Shown: positions 23,908 through 37,776, numbered from the stretch's first letter. The stretch: 64,000 bases of DNA from Apricaphanius iberus (GCA_028564705.1 JAPXFQ010002841.1:520001-584000), one strand, 5' to 3'. Program-made: numbers and translations. Notes: generated by a model not told the origin, from the sequence alone.

Positions 23908-25152
23908 AGGAGAGGTGTCACATTCTTCTCAGGCATACAGAGCAATTCTCCGGTACAGTACAACTATAATCTTATAATATAATATTACTCTATCTGTAAG
24001 TTCAATAAATTATATATACTACCCATTTGAAATATTGCACTTTTAACATGTCCAAACTAAATGCCTTGAAATTATCTCTATGTCTCTTTAAGAGCCTTGG
24101 AATTTCCCCTTTTCAACGCACTATCTTCAACGTCATCACAACATTCTCGGAGCGCTGTCTCAAGCCCAGCATGTGAAGCGTGGCTGTATGTGGACTCTGC
24201 TGGCCTCTGATCTAATCCCATAGTGTGTTCGGCCTGGCCTCAAGCAGAGCTGGGACCACTAAGGGGGGAATCGGAGGGATCTGTAAACACCCCTCGCTGC
24301 CTCGTCAAGCCCTTTTTGGGGAGCCGCCGGTGTCCCGCATCAGTCCAAACTTTGTCCGCTGAGTCACCAACTACAATGCTGAGCAGTTGTCCATCTGTCT
24401 GCGGTTAGTAAAATTTTATAATATATGTGAGCGGCGCGGGAAGTACTCTGGTGAAGCTACTGCCAGGCCAGGATCGTGTTTACTCCTTCAGAGAAGCTGT
24501 GAGGGAGCTGTTCATGGCTCACTTTCGCGGCAGAAAGAGCAGTGCATCTGCAGCCACAACGGCTCTTTTAAGAGCCACCAACACACTTCTTAAGAGCTTT
24601 CCTGTCTACATAGTTTGACCTCTTTATAATGTTTATTTTTTTGATCATGTCCCTGTATAGAAAACAGCTTGTGTCATGTAGGACAGGGTGATTAGCCACA
24701 GTGTTTATCAGTATTTCCTCTGTAAAGCTGATGCTGTGATTCATCAGTCACTGACATTACAGTAGGCTTACTGTAGCATATTTAGTGCACTGGACTTTTT
24801 TTCCAAGAAGGCATTGCGCAATTGGGAAAGATAACTAGGTATAAACTAATTTCTACCGGTGTTAGCTGATTGCTGTTAAAAACGTTCTGCTTTTGTGCTT
24901 AGGGACCAGGGGAGGGAGGGCTATGGAGAGACAGGGGCGTGATCAGAATGTATGGGCATTGCTGGGAGGTAAGGGCGTAGCTAGTGGGACTCTGGCATTC
25001 AGAGCTAACATGGCAGCTGCGAGAGTTTTAAAAGATTTCTCAAACATACATAAAGTAACCTAAGAAAGACTTAAGACATGATTTTAAGGAGAAAATGACA
25101 TAAGAATGTGATGAAAACCTGTAAAAAGGGGATTTTACATGCCACCCCTCCT
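23908..25152. mobile_element. 1.2-kb TIR element flanked by TTAA (Kolobok- or piggyBac-like)
   Basis: The left end reads AGGAGAGGTGTCA and the right end (minus strand) AGGAGGGGTGGCA. Each is directly flanked by TTAA (23904-23907 and 25153-25156). TTAA duplications are made by piggyBac and Kolobok families, and the termini do not decide between them. The interior is more GC-rich than the surroundings. At about 24369-24410 one frame reads TNYNAEQLSICLRL, similar to a segment of the Harbinger transposase relic at 59513-59709. No long intact coding frame is present. Confidence 0.7.
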
Positions 25153-27469
25153 TTAACTGACATGTTTGTTAGATATGTTTCATCTGAAAAGTCTAATTAA
25201 AAGGTAAAATTAATCTGGGTAACTCAAGGACAGGAGAAAGGAGACTGTTTTACTGGAAAAAGAAACTTTGGAAACTTTATAGGTGTCTTATCTCAAAACA
25301 GAAGATTTGTCTGTTTAGGTTATCATCTTGAGGTTAGGCTGTCACCATGAGTATGACTAAACTAATTCTGCATATCTTAAAAATAAGAACTGAAGAATGC
25401 TGTAGACTCAGATCAGTTAAATTTCATGTGAAAAGGAAAAAAAAATGTTATTGGATTGGTACATTTAAATAGCTTGGGGCCATGTATATTTGGACTTTCC
25501 CATTAGTGATCGCAAGAACAGAAAGCCCCAGCTTAGATGAAAATGTTTTTTAAAGCTTGACGTACAAAATAACTGGAAAACAAAACATAGAGACAAGGAG
25601 GAAATGTATTTGATCAAGTTCGCCCATTCTTCTAGTCGTATAGCCAATTTTCCCTCATTGATCATTTCGTCTCACTATGCTCACTATGATTTAATTTCAC
25701 AGTTCTATAAATTTTCTGTTTTATTTAATTTAATTCATTTTCTGAATATTTTAGATCACATGTGATTTCCATTATTATGGTTATTAGTAACTTTACCTCA
25801 AATATGAAAGTTAAAGAAAATGTCATTAAATTATCCTCAAAGTATAAATTGACTTTTGGTTGGTATGTGGCAGAAAGCTTAATTTTGTTGTTCAAAATGT
25901 CGACTACGAAAGGCCAAAAACTAAAAAAAAGTGTAATATGCCAAATGGATGAAATATCCTTCCACTAGCACAGTGGTGTGACTCAGCTTTTCCAAAGCAT
26001 CAGGGTTTTTAATTTAAATAGGGCCTGTTTGTGTATAGTTTCCATGTTTTTTTAAAAGTCCTAATATTTTCCTTGCACTTTACCTGCGTCACACTGTTTG
26101 AAAGATGCAAGTTGGGTTCATTTTTGAACTACTGTTTTTAGGTTTCTTTTACATATTTTTGAGTGATTGTCTTTTGTTGTATCTCTCTGGTTCACAACAA
26201 TCCACACATTAATTGAGGTATTAGTCTTATGTCATAATATCTTTCTCCTTCATCATATCAAGGGAAAACATGCCTTAGAAATTGATTTGGTAAAATGTAG
26301 TCATCCTCTTGTGTTCATTGACTCCTGTCATTCATCATCTTTGTGCCTCTTTCTTGCAGCAACGATGTTGGTGCCTTGCCTCCTTTATATGTCACATCTA
26401 TTCACTAAAATTGCTAATAAACTCCTCCGGCTTGGCAGCTTCAGTGACTTAAAGGTCGTTGGCAAAGCTGAACCCACCAATGCCTTGGTGTTTACACAGG
26501 ACAGCTCCACAAATCCAAGTAGAAACTGAAAAATTAAGTCTTTACAAATGAAATGAAAAAAAAGAAATGATGGTGTTTGATCTCCAAAGTAATTTCTAGT
26601 TATTAAAGTTTAAATAATTATATCCACTGTGTTATACTGAGATGGAAAATTATCCTTATCTTGAGATAACGATGCAGTCAAACTATTAGCACTACAAAAA
26701 ATGTAATTTTTATGATAAATATAAATAAGTAACTTAAATTAAGATCATGAAAAATATTGTGTAGCTTGTATAAAAACATTTTACAGTATTCTTTATTGAG
26801 ATATTTCCTCAAATATTACATTACTATAATAGCTCAGAGGATTAAAGAAATCTAAGCATGCTTCAAAAAAAAAATCGATCTTATGCCAAGGATATTGTAT
26901 TATCAATTGTATTACCACAAACCTGGTATTTTAAAAAGATTACTTCTTGATTGGACATAAGCATATATAAACATTAAAAAGTTGACTTATATTTACCATT
27001 TCATTATTTTTGTAAAGAAATTTATAAAAGAAAAATGACCACTGGTAAAGTGTAAAGTGAATTTCCTGTTTTCATCAAAAGTATTTTAGCTCTGTTGCTA
27101 GGTAAACAAAAACACTGTATGAGCTCTTTAATTGGATATTCTTCATTTTTCTACCCTTCACATCCCACTTATACTGCAGAATTTGACAATAAATGTAGCA
27201 AATCTTCTAGACCGTCAAATATAGAAAATTTAGCTGAAAACCTGACTGCATTATTGTTCGCACCATTAAAGTGAAACTTTCATTCTTTGATAAGAGACTG
27301 TTTTTTTTTCTAAATGTGGCACTAATAATGACACTTTTACACAAAAAATTAGAATTTTAGTAATATCATATTTGTTTCATATGTTTTAAATTATTGACGG
27401 AATTATTTTATGTGCCATAGTATTTACATACTTTTTGTGCATTTTTTCTCTTTTTTTAAAAAGGTTTTT

Positions 27470-27757
27470 GGTTAACTATGTACAAATATGTCCTGTAAGC
27501 AGAGGGTTCCCAGTTCGAATCCCTGCTCCGTCCGTGTTGTTTGTTGTGTCCTTCGGCAAGACACTTGACCCGCCTTGCATGCTGGTAGTTTCGGAGGGCC
27601 AAGTGTGTGTCTAGGAGGCTCACCTCTGTCAGCTTGCCCCAGGGCACACTGTAGCTTGTCACCATGAGTTTGTGCATGAATGACTGACTGTAATGTGAAA
27701 CTCTTTCTGGTCCTCTGACTGAAAAAGCGCAATACATATGCAGGCCATTTGAAAGGA
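27470..27757 (+). mobile_element. V-SINE retroposon
   Basis: The order is typical of fish V-SINEs. A tRNA-like head has a box B-like GTTCGAATCCC (about 27513-27523). The conserved central core follows (TGTGTCCTTCGGCAAGACAC, about 27546-27565). The LINE-derived tail comes last (TGTAATGTGAAACTCTTTC, AAAAAGCGCAATACATATGC, then AGGCCATTT). The copy is diverged. Confidence 0.8.
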
Positions 27758-27814
27758 TTTTTCATGTCATATTTTTTTAAATCCCCAAAATTTGACATTT
27801 TAAATTTAAATTCA

Positions 27815-28260
27815 AAAACAGTTTATTGACCCCAGAGGGAAATTACATGCTGTTGTAGCTCATAATAATTAATTAATCATTTCATTATTATTGGAGTTAT
27901 TGGAGATCATTATAGCTGTGGGCAGGAAGGATTTCCTGTTGCGGTATGTGTTGCAGCGAAACTGAAGAAACTCCTGACTGAAGACACTCTCTTGTTTTAG
28001 GATTATGTCATGAAGAGGATGCTCAGAGTTGTCCATATTTTTTTTGCTTTTATGAAGTATCCTTATTTGCATCATAATTTCCAGTGAAGAGAACCGAGAA
28101 CAACACAAATCTTCTTCATCAGGTTTTTGAGGCTTTTTAGAGCAAGTCCCTGACTCTGATGCTGCTACCCCAACACATGATGGCTAAAGAGACTACACTC
28201 TCCTTGTAGATTCATAGAAGATCAAAAGGGGTGTGCAAACTTTTTACATCTGTCCTTAGA
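27815..28260 (-). mobile_element. LINE 3' fragment (C-terminal coding relic and tail)
   Basis: On the minus strand the sequence encodes a diverged C-terminus (HPLHDIILKQESV, then FRCNTYRNRKSFLPTAI), a pattern common at the end of L2/CR1-like fish LINE ORFs. It ends with AATTTCCCTCTGGGGTCAAT, the usual 3' tail of such elements. The fragment is 5'-truncated. Family assignment is uncertain. Confidence 0.55.
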
Positions 28261-29335
28261 ACAATTCAAGAGATGGTTACCTACCTTAAGATTAACTTAC
28301 ATTTCTGCTAATCAGTTGGCAAAATAATCTCCTATATATGCCATATACTTTTTTCTCTGTCTAAACTATAAATAAGGGTGAAGGGCCAGGAGTCCTTTGT
28401 CACAGAACAATGATTTGGCACTGATATTAACTAACAGGAAGGTCCCTCCAGGTGTACTGGGGATTTGATCTACATCTACACCATTCATCTTTGCTCTTCA
28501 TCCTACTACATTTACACAAGACATTCCCCGTATCAGGAGTATGGAGCAGCCATCTGCTTTATTGCTTGTTAAATGAACATAATTTCTTTTTAATGTGCTC
28601 AAGATGCCCATACACTTTATTTGCTTCAAAAAACAATTTAGCATCCCGCTCTCCATTCCACCCACTCCCCTGTTTAATAGCACTTGTTGTTGGAGAAGTT
28701 ATTTGGAAATTAGAACGAATTAGCCGATACGAATGCCATGACTCAGACCGTATTTAGTGGTATCCACTGAAACAGCTATTTTCAATTAGAGACGTGAATT
28801 GAATTGGAAGCAAGGGAGAGCTAAAGCAAAGATATCTACTGACAGATATCTCATAGCTTAATTTGCATGCTTCAGCAGATTTTGACATTCTTCTTAAATA
28901 AGTTTTACAGCCCTTGTTTGTGTTCCACCTTACTTCAGAGAAAGGAAATCTAAATTTTCAAAATTATAATAAGAGAGTATATGTTAAAGATTCAAATTTT
29001 CAGTAGAGATATGTTTGCATGCCAGGTCTTCTGAAAGCTAAGTTGATGTTTCCTGAGAACAATTTGTACCATTACTTTGAAAGCTAAATTAGTTCAACAA
29101 CATCAAAGTGACATAATATTCTTCCCAAGGTTGTAGAAACAAAAGCTATTTTTTCTTTCTTTCTGTCCTTAGTTTTAGATTAGATCCCCATGGCTAAATC
29201 AGTCGCTGAGCTTCTCGGTCTACCTGATTTAACTGAGAAGGATGCTTGGCTGCTGCTTCGGTATCTAATGCTATTTTGTGCAAGATAAGATATATTAAGT
29301 GAAAAGGGTATACCGATGATTTTCTTAGTATGTTT

Positions 29336-29410
29336 AGTGTTAACTGTTAAATCATGTAAAGCACTTTGAACTGCTTTGTTGCTGAAAAGTGCTATACAAA
29401 TCAGTGTAAC
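29336..29410 (+). mobile_element. LINE/SINE 3' tail fragment
   Basis: ATGTAAAGCACTTTGAACTG and GTGCTATACAAAT form the familiar 3' tail of fish L2-like LINEs and their SINEs. No head or coding region was recognised upstream. Confidence 0.5.
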
Positions 29411-29498
29411 TTAAATATCAGATCAGTTAGGTTTAAAATAAATATTTTTTATAACTTATATTATTCTATTGATTCTAAAGCATGTTGCTTACATTGTC

Positions 29499-30560
29499 AG
29501 GTACTTGAGTACAGTTTCTTTCAATTTCATCATGTTACAAACACAAACCTCGAAGTAAGTTTTTTGGAATTTTAATGATAGACCAACACAAATGAGCAAA
29601 AAACTGTTAAATGGAAACAAAGTGATGCATGGTTTTCTAATTATTAAAACCCACAAATCTGAAAAATACTGTATTTGTATTCAGCTTCTCTGAAAACTTG
29701 TGGAACCACCATTTGCTGTGGTTAAAGCTGTATGTCTTAAGTAAAATGTCTCTACAAGCTTTGAACTTCTAGAGACTAGTCTATTTGCATGTTTTTCTCT
29801 GCAGGATAACTCATGATCAGAAGGCTTGAATGGCACACATAGAGTATGCGAACAGAGCCATTCTAATATTCACATTTACAGTGTAGTTCTGGTTGTATGT
29901 TTAGCGTTACTGCCTTATTGGAAGATGGAACTGTACCTCATTCTTGATTTTTACACATAGCAATTTGCATGTATGCCAATATGTCTGTCTCATTTAACTA
30001 GTGGCTAATGGAAGTAACAAAAGGAACATATTATGGCTTTCTTTCAACATGGTTTTCTTTTTACCACTCTTCCATACAGTCCATATTTGTAGAGTGTACT
30101 ACTAATGGTTGTCCTTTCGATAGATTTTTCCATGTGAGTTTTGGATCTGTACAGTTCCTCCAGGATTACCATTGATGTCTTGGCTACTGCCCTGATTACT
30201 GCTACCCATCAGTTTAAGTGGACGGATTTGTCTAAATAGGTTTGCATTATTGCCAGTCTCTTAACTTCGAGATGTTGGATTGAAGAGTCTTCTGTCAGAT
30301 GTTCAGAGTTAGGGATATTGATATATAATCCTGTTTTAAGCATCTGCACAACCTTATCCATGACCCTAAACTTGAAAGGGAATTGAGTACACTCTTTTTA
30401 GGGCTTTTTTGTAAATATATCTGAATCCCTGTTTTATTTCTTTTTTCTTCCTTTCACAATTATTGACCACTTTGTTTTAGCCTATGACATAAAAGGACAC
30501 TAAAATCCACTCAAGTTCGTGGTTGTAATGTAACAAAACTGGGAAAAAGTTGAAGAAGCA
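29499..30560 (-). pseudogene. Tc1-like transposon relic
   Basis: This diverged copy of a widespread fish Tc1-like element is about 1.06 kb long. On the minus strand near 30140-30200 the sequence encodes an AVAKTSMVILEELYRS-like DNA-binding segment of Tc1 transposase. Terminal regions are recognisable by GATAGACCAACACAAATGAG on the left and GTGGTTGTAATGTAACAAAA on the right. Multiple stops and indels make it non-functional. Confidence 0.65.
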
Positions 30561-30892
30561 GCAATAAGTCTAGAAAGTAATTTTTAAAGTTATCTGGGAA
30601 TATTGGTTCTTGAAGAATTCTCGCCTCTCATCTAAAGGGCTCTTTCAAATGTAAGGACTGTTAGAGATATCCAGGCTCAAAAAATGTACCAGGGACACGA
30701 AGAAAAGAAAACGGTCATCAATATCTGCAGCTTTTTTTATGCCTGAACTCAAGAAAAAGTAAAATAGTAATTTACAAAAACCCTAATCTAGAATCTAGAA
30801 TATTTTTCTGCAACAATCTGAGTTGCCTCCAGTCTCAGAGACCAGAGGGGAAAAAAATTCTGTATGAAAAGTGAAACACAAAAAATGCTTAC

Positions 30893-31052
30893 GTTTTTAT
30901 GTCTTCTCCCAGGAAGCACCGATTGCGCAGCAGTCCGGCCCACAGCTGGACTCCCACGATGCCAAAGATAAAAAAGACAAAGAAACAGAGAAGGAGCACA
31001 TTTCCCAGCATGGGTAGGGTGTCCAAAAGCAGCGTCACCAAGATCCTCATAC
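30893..31052 (-). CDS. cacna1h: cacna1h exon: segment IS5 and start of the pore turret
   Basis: This exon has 52 complete codons; GT at its 5' end completes the Ser begun as A in the IS4 exon, and AC at its 3' end begins a Thr codon. The acceptor reads GTGTAG and the donor GTAAGC (residues 116-167). It encodes [18 protein letters not shown], then the IS5 membrane segment [19 protein letters not shown] and the [10 protein letters not shown] extracellular start, nearly identical to all Cav3 channels. MRILVTLL matches Cav3.1/3.2; Cav3.3 has MRILVNLL. Confidence 0.95.
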
Positions 31053-34000
31053 CTACACAGTGGGACACAAACAGCATACCATGAAAAATAAATATCGTAC
31101 ATCCACAGATTTAAATTTATAGCTGAATTTTGCAATAGTGAGCCTTTTCTAATTATCTGTTTACTGAACACCCTTGCAAATATTGATCTATTGAATGAGG
31201 CACTTTCTGTAATTGCATCCTTACAGTCAATATAATCATAACTGATGGCAATAGAAAATATGACGGTTTGACATTATTTCTTACCCAGGGAAGTTGCAGT
31301 TTCCGTTTCGCTAGTATTATCTAGCCACTTTAAATGAGTCTCCATCTCAAAATGTCAGATATGTTTTGCATCAACAAGGCTGGGAATATCAAGGTTGAAA
31401 CAATATGCTCTCTACTACTGTACTTACACTACTGCCTTGTAACAATAAGTAAATGTGCAACCCATCTACATTTATGCCACACAGCGTTACAGCTAAATTA
31501 TTACAACCGCAGTGAAGCTTTTCAATTTAAGTGTGTTGTTCTATGGCAAAGATGAAATTTAGAATGTGTTTTAATAATGGTACCTGTAATCTAATCTAGT
31601 GACTTTTTAAAGCGTTTTGAAGTTACCAAATGATCCCAACCTGCTTTGAGACCAATTTTCATTTGGAATCAGGTTTACTAGAAACCAGAACATTCAGAAA
31701 TAAATTTACACTTGGTAATCTCAGTTACTAAATGTAAACATTCCTGATATTTTGATCAACCCAATATTAGGTATTCATGCAAATGACTTACATCTTCCAA
31801 ATTCCCTCACCCAAACAGATTTGGTGTAAACAGTTGCATGCAGACGCCAATGAACGATGCAGTAAAGGACGCAACCCTTCTTTAAAATCTAGGGGTGATA
31901 ATTTATGTTATTACTCCTCGATTTTGGAACAACAGAATACTCTGATCACTCCTTGTGGTTATACAGAAGTCTCTTTTCATTTTCAATGTAATTTTTAAAG
32001 AGTGAACTGAAAACAACAATAAATACTAAATTTTACTCTAACCTCCCTTCACCTCTGACTTGACCCTGACCTCTATTCAGTCAGTTTACAGCCAAGCATG
32101 GGAAGGTTAGACATAACCAACTCTATTATACCAATGCCTCATCTCTCTCACTCACAGAAAATCATACGGAATGCAATAGAAGACTTCACGTGGGAAGATG
32201 CTGCAGCAGTGAAGTAGGAACACATGCAGGCGCGATGCAGTCTGCCTGTTTGAATTAAGATCCCCATCTCTTGTAGAAACAGCATCACAGAGAATATTTC
32301 CATGCAAGAGTTATGTCGATGGCTCTACTTTTTCTCATCCAAAATCAACTATATAAGCTATAAATAAACATAATTATAATCACAATAGAATATGAAAGGG
32401 ATAACGTGTATTTTAGGGGCAGAACAACATTCTTGTGGCAAGCAACATCAGTGTCTTTGCAATCTGTATCTGAACTGCATAAGTCTTAAAAGTGCCAGAC
32501 TATAAGACGCTACTTTTTTCTTAGGTTTAGAATTATGCAGCCAATAATGTAGGACGGTTTGTGTAGGGATTTTCAAAGCTAACGGCCACTGGAGGGCCTC
32601 TATGGATTCTGCTGTGCCTTTAAGAAGACCGTAAGACAGGTCTGGAAGCACCAGCCAAGATGTTGGTGCTCTGACCACCACAGTATGTCAAAGATCCCTC
32701 TACGAGGAAGAACTATTACAATAATTTAAACATAGCACATTTTTATCATTTTAAATAAAACATTTACTTCCATCCATTCTCCTCTTAAGGATTTTTTCAT
32801 TTAACTCTGGGGATCATGGCTGATTATACTGTAGGATATAGCACTGCATTATTATATATTTTCGAGGAATAAAATAGTCAATCAGTATATTTCAACAATC
32901 AAAACAGATACTGCTTCCAAGTCTAGAAATGTGGATGTTCCAAAAACACACAAACTGCCCCAGAGGAAATGACTCACCAGTGTCTGCATCTTTACGCGCA
33001 CATTGGAAGCCAAGATTGAGTCTAGGACACACAGTACTTTCTACAAAATAGCACAACACTTTTTTTTTTTTCAATTTTATTCAAGTTTAACAAGCATAAC
33101 TACCATAACCATAAATGAGCAGAACACCGCAAGTGCTTCACAGGGAATAAAACAACATAAAAAAATAATCACATGATAATGACATGGAATTTGATCAGAG
33201 GAGGAAAACTTGTAAAACTGAAACAAACTGTTTAAACTAGGAACATACTAGGAATTGTGATCAACTAAGATTTTAGTTTAAAGCAGATGTGTATGCCCAT
33301 CAGTGACTAGAAGGATTTACTCATGATTACAAAAGGATGTAATTATATTGCAGGTTTTCATGTGATTTGATATTTTCTATGATAATGCCAGTAATGCCAC
33401 TAGCTTCTCCAGGCAATACAAAAAAATGCAAACCCCTTGTGTTGTTTTACTATACATCATTAATTTCTTCCTTTCACGTTCCATAGTTTTTGATCTTCAC
33501 AGCTTTCTCTTATCAGAGCCCATTAATTGTATTTTTTCTGGAATTTATTACAAAATTTAAGATTCACAATAATCCATTTATGTACTAATTAGCTCCCCAT
33601 ATGCATTAATAGGATCCTGGCTAAAACTGGGAAACACTGACCTTTATTCCTTTTCCAAGCATAAGAAAGTGGAAGCTTAGTTTGCACACTAATGTCCACG
33701 AAAGCTCTGTTTCAGTGAAATGTCAGCTCACCAACTCCTTCAACATTCACCTGCCTTTCTGGCTGCTCTTCCTGCAGCTAACTGGTTGGAAGCTTTTTCC
33801 TGCCTCAGAAGGAATTGTGCAAAAAAGCAAATACATTCTTATCCGGACTCATGAGTCTTGTAGAGAAAAATGCACCCTGTGGGCCTTTGTGTAACTGCGA
33901 TACATTGATACATGGTTGATGCAAAGTTGACTAAAGGACTTGACCAAAAGCTATAATTATGTTTTGCAAGTGCAGTAGGGTTAGACGTTTTAATAATATG

Positions 34001-35462
34001 TTCCAACATCAAAGTATTAAAAATATATATGTCACAAGATCAAGAAATCAGCAAGATTAAAAAATGAATATAGTGCTGACAATAATAAAATAATAAGGTT
34101 TTTAGCACAGAAGGGGTCAAAATCGATCTAGATTTCTCATAAATCTGGTACCTAAATGAGTACCTTCTCATTTTTTATACAATCATGTTAGAAGAAACAT
34201 CCTGTTGGTATGGAAAAGGGGTAAATCTGTTTAAAGTTGGTCAATTTACTGGCATGCATCAACTCAAGTCATGCATAGACTACTAAGACTGGCTTAGGAA
34301 CCATTCAACACATTATTTTAAACTAGAAGTGTAGTGATATTTCATCATCTTAGCAATAGAAATGTGATTTGAAATCAAACCTAAAGGACTGTGATCTGTG
34401 ATCACTTTAATGTTTGGTGAACTTAAATTGTAAAAAACGAACAGAACCATAATTACGCTCAGAAGGGAAAGTAAGAGCCATAAGAAAATTGAAACTCATA
34501 CAACAGGTATTAAATGGTTGTGTTGCTTTTAGAAATACAATTATCAATGAGGCTAATAATAAGCAAACAAACAAACTTCAATTCCATACAAAAAGTAAAG
34601 AGTTTCCTATGGAAAAAGGTTATATGGTCCAGATTCACCCCGCTCAAGATTGATGGCCACATCAAGGAAGAATGAGAGGCTGAGGAAGTGATGCACTCAT
34701 TATGCCTAGTGTTAACTGTACAGGGGGATAGTTCTTTGCTTTGGTGTTTTTACAGTAAGTAAAAACTAGTTTCAACAAGGTACTTTAGGCCCAAAGAATG
34801 ATGTCACTTGACCAATTAGATGTACTGAAAGACTAGGTTATTCCAACTGGGAGTTTCATCTTTAATGATGCTAGGGGTCTATTCCAATATTAGTCTAATG
34901 AGCATTTTACTACAGCTATTGTATTATGCCTACTAGTATTTTAAATGTTATATCTACTGCTGTATGGTGTCAATAACCCCTTTAATTTAAAACAGAATAA
35001 TTATGTATAAATAAAAAATGTAATTATGAAAAAAAATACAACCTCAATAAACATTTTATAGGTAGCTGCTGTAAAACAGTTTGGTGACAATATTGGAGAG
35101 AAAGTTACTTACATATGCAGTTGCAAATCAAAGTAAAAATGCTGGTCATAACTGGAGTCAAAAACAGTTGTTTGCTGATCTTAGCTGCCTTGAGCTTACT
35201 TTGTAAAATATTCAGTTACATTTTCATGGTTTCAGACATGGAAATAAAGATAAGACTTTTAATCAGGAAATCTGAACAAAACGAAAAATTGCAAAAATTA
35301 TGAGAAATGTTATCCCTAAACTCTGCTGCAAACACAAGAGCAGTCTGTTGAGCTAAAAGTCATCCGAGGACGTTTGCTCAGCAGATAGCTCTCTGTGTTC
35401 TCCTAATTTCTGTTAAGTTTTCTGCCTCACCAGGAGTTGAGGTCACTGTGTGTGGTCTGCCT

Positions 35463-35765
35463 GAGTTGTGTGCTGAAACCAAATATTCAATTGACCAATA
35501 GAAACACATTTTCCACTCACATGATTCCAAGATGGCAGAACCCTGTTTTCGCGTCTGAAAAATTAATGAAACAGAGACAAGCGATGGGTATCCATATTTT
35601 CCTAACCTTAAAATGGCGGGGACACTTCAACAGCAGAATATCCCTCATTGTTTCTGTTTCATCCATTTGCCTAACATGAAGACAGGTGTTTGCCATCGTG
35701 GAATCATGCAAGCGGAGAAAGCATCTTGATTGGTCGCTTGAATATTGGGCCTCAGCACACAACTC
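35463..35765. mobile_element. fold-back (palindromic) MITE
   Basis: The left arm (about 35463-35587) begins GAGTTGTGTGCTG. The right arm (about 35645-35765) is its imperfect reverse complement, ending CAGCACACAACTC. Shared inner blocks include CATGATTCCA-GATGGCA. The arms occupy most of the 303 bp with a loop of roughly 60 bp, so a transcript would fold into a long hairpin. No coding sequence was seen and no clear target duplication found. Confidence 0.75.
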
Positions 35766-36202
35766 ACTCTTTAAGCTCCTTTTTTATTGTGACAAACTGG
35801 GGCTTTTCAGAATCCACAACCTGCTCTCAAATGTTGCTGTATATCACAGGAAACCTCCCAAAATTTTCATAATGCTGATTATTGGAAAAAAAAATCACTT
35901 TGGACAGGATCAAAAGTGTTTTCATTGCAAGGCTTTCTTTCAATATTATTCCCTCTTACTCTGCAAATTTTCTGCTTTGGTGTTTAACATAAATTATTAC
36001 AATAACATGGACATAATATTTTGAATATGTCATGTTTGTAATATGGACAACCCAAATGCAGAGCAGAGTTAGTATAGAGTCGAGTTTAATTGTAAATAAA
36101 TAAGACATTTTCAAAGTGAGACTGAACATCAGAATAACTGCTGGTATGAAAAAAAAACCATGGCAACGAAGATGGCAAGAAAAGGCAGTGAAGAAAGACA
36201 AA

Positions 36203-36865
36203 GGGTGTTTCTCAATGCCCAGGAACCTCGCCTTGATGCCTTGTTTCCGCCCCGGTTGCCTAGGAGATACGTCATCAGGGAGCGCCAAGGCGTGTTCCAG
36301 TGTTCATGTTCTACCGAGGAATCTGTCCTTCGTTTGTTAGCCATTTAGCTAACTAACCAAGGATACATCAGACGTGCCTTGATGTCTTCTCTCGGTCAAA
36401 AATGTCCCAGAATACAGCGCGGTAGGAGCCGGCAGCAGCTACTTCGGGGAGAAATTTCTATTTTAAATGTAAGTCAACTAATTTTAACCATCGGGCTTAT
36501 ATCTAAAATGTTTGTTTTATTTTTTTATTATTTTTTTTTTAGATCCAAAGCAGTTATATATGGTTGGTTAGTTGCTTAGTAGTTGCACCTTCGGTGGCTA
36601 CCAGATACTAATTTGTTTGCACATTTGATTTAACTGACATATAAAAAAAAAGGAAAACTCTCGTTATACATTTCCAGTTTCATGTTTGAAGTAATATTAC
36701 TACGCTACAATGCTACTACGATGGGCGGGATGTAAACAGCCGGCAGCCGCGGTCACGTAAGGCAAATCTGTTCCAAACAGTTTTTTTGACCAAGGAAGGA
36801 CAGTGTCCTCGTAAGCAAGGCGCCTTGCCTACCCAGGCAAGGCGCCTTGACATTGAGAAACACCC
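36203..36865. mobile_element. TIR element (MITE)
   Basis: It starts GGGTGTTTCTCAATG and ends with its exact reverse complement, CATTGAGAAACACCC. The right end also carries a nested palindrome of CAAGGCGCCTTG units. The element is about 663 bp. A target duplication is not clear, though AAAG-like sequence flanks both ends. No transposase was found. Confidence 0.7.
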
Positions 36866-37776
36866 AAAGAATCCAGTGAGTAGTAATGAAACAAGAACCA
36901 TTTAAATACTGAGAAGAGAATGGAAATGAGAGAGAAACCTGAGAACTAATTAGTAGAAGTAGTTGCAGGTGAGAGGGAGAGAGCAGGTGGAATGAATCAG
37001 TTTAGCCGGGAAGCAGAATGGTTGGAAGAAAACAGGAGAAAACAAGGGAATGAAAGCACGGAAGATTAACCCTAACCCTAAATAAGAAGAATATGGACTA
37101 ACTTAGAAGCAGCTAAAGATGAGCTATCTAAGAAAGTGAGAGTAAAGGAACCCAATAGAAACTCAAAGAGTACTAGTAAAAAGAAAGAGAAAGAAAAAGA
37201 ACAGAAGGAAATAATACTAGAAGGAGAAGTAGATAAGAAAACCATCTGATACTATGTACTAATGTATGAACCAACAAGGAAGACGGATGAAATAAGGAAA
37301 CACAAATAAAAGATTAAACACAAAAACACAACAATGAAACAAAAAGGTGAAAATATCTAAGGACAAGTAGAGAAAATAATGAAGGGGAATACAACCTAAA
37401 ATCCTAACACTAAAATCCTAAAGTACATAACTGAAGTAAAGACCAAAAGATACACTAAAATAATAAGGTAAACTAAGTAAGGGAAAAAAAACTAAAACAT
37501 CATTACAGAATAACAGCGCCAAACTCAATTGGGTAAAATATTATTCCTGTGATTGCTTTGAGAGGATTGTGACATCTGTGCTGTCATGCTTTGGTATGAA
37601 TAGATGTATCATTCCATGCCTCATAATAAAATATGTTTTTACTATGATGAAAGGACAGTTCAATATGTTATTACTTACTATTTAAATAAAGTAATTTACT
37701 TGCAAACTAAACTATATGCTAAGTGGAGAATCAGAAAACTGAGCTTTACTGTTTGTGTCCATGCATGTCTCTATAG

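Larger units (their letters stand above)
23116..30892 (-). other. 7.8-kb intron with several mobile elements
   Basis: Elements at 23908, 27470, 27815, 29336 and 29499 are annotated separately. Intervals 25160-27465 and 28265-29335 show only AT-rich intron sequence to my reading. Confidence 0.5.

Noticed and set aside
27480..27560. Possible functional tRNA gene (GTTCGAATCCC box B)
   Set aside because: There is no foldable cloverleaf with an acceptor stem, and the sequence continues directly into the V-SINE core and LINE-derived tail.
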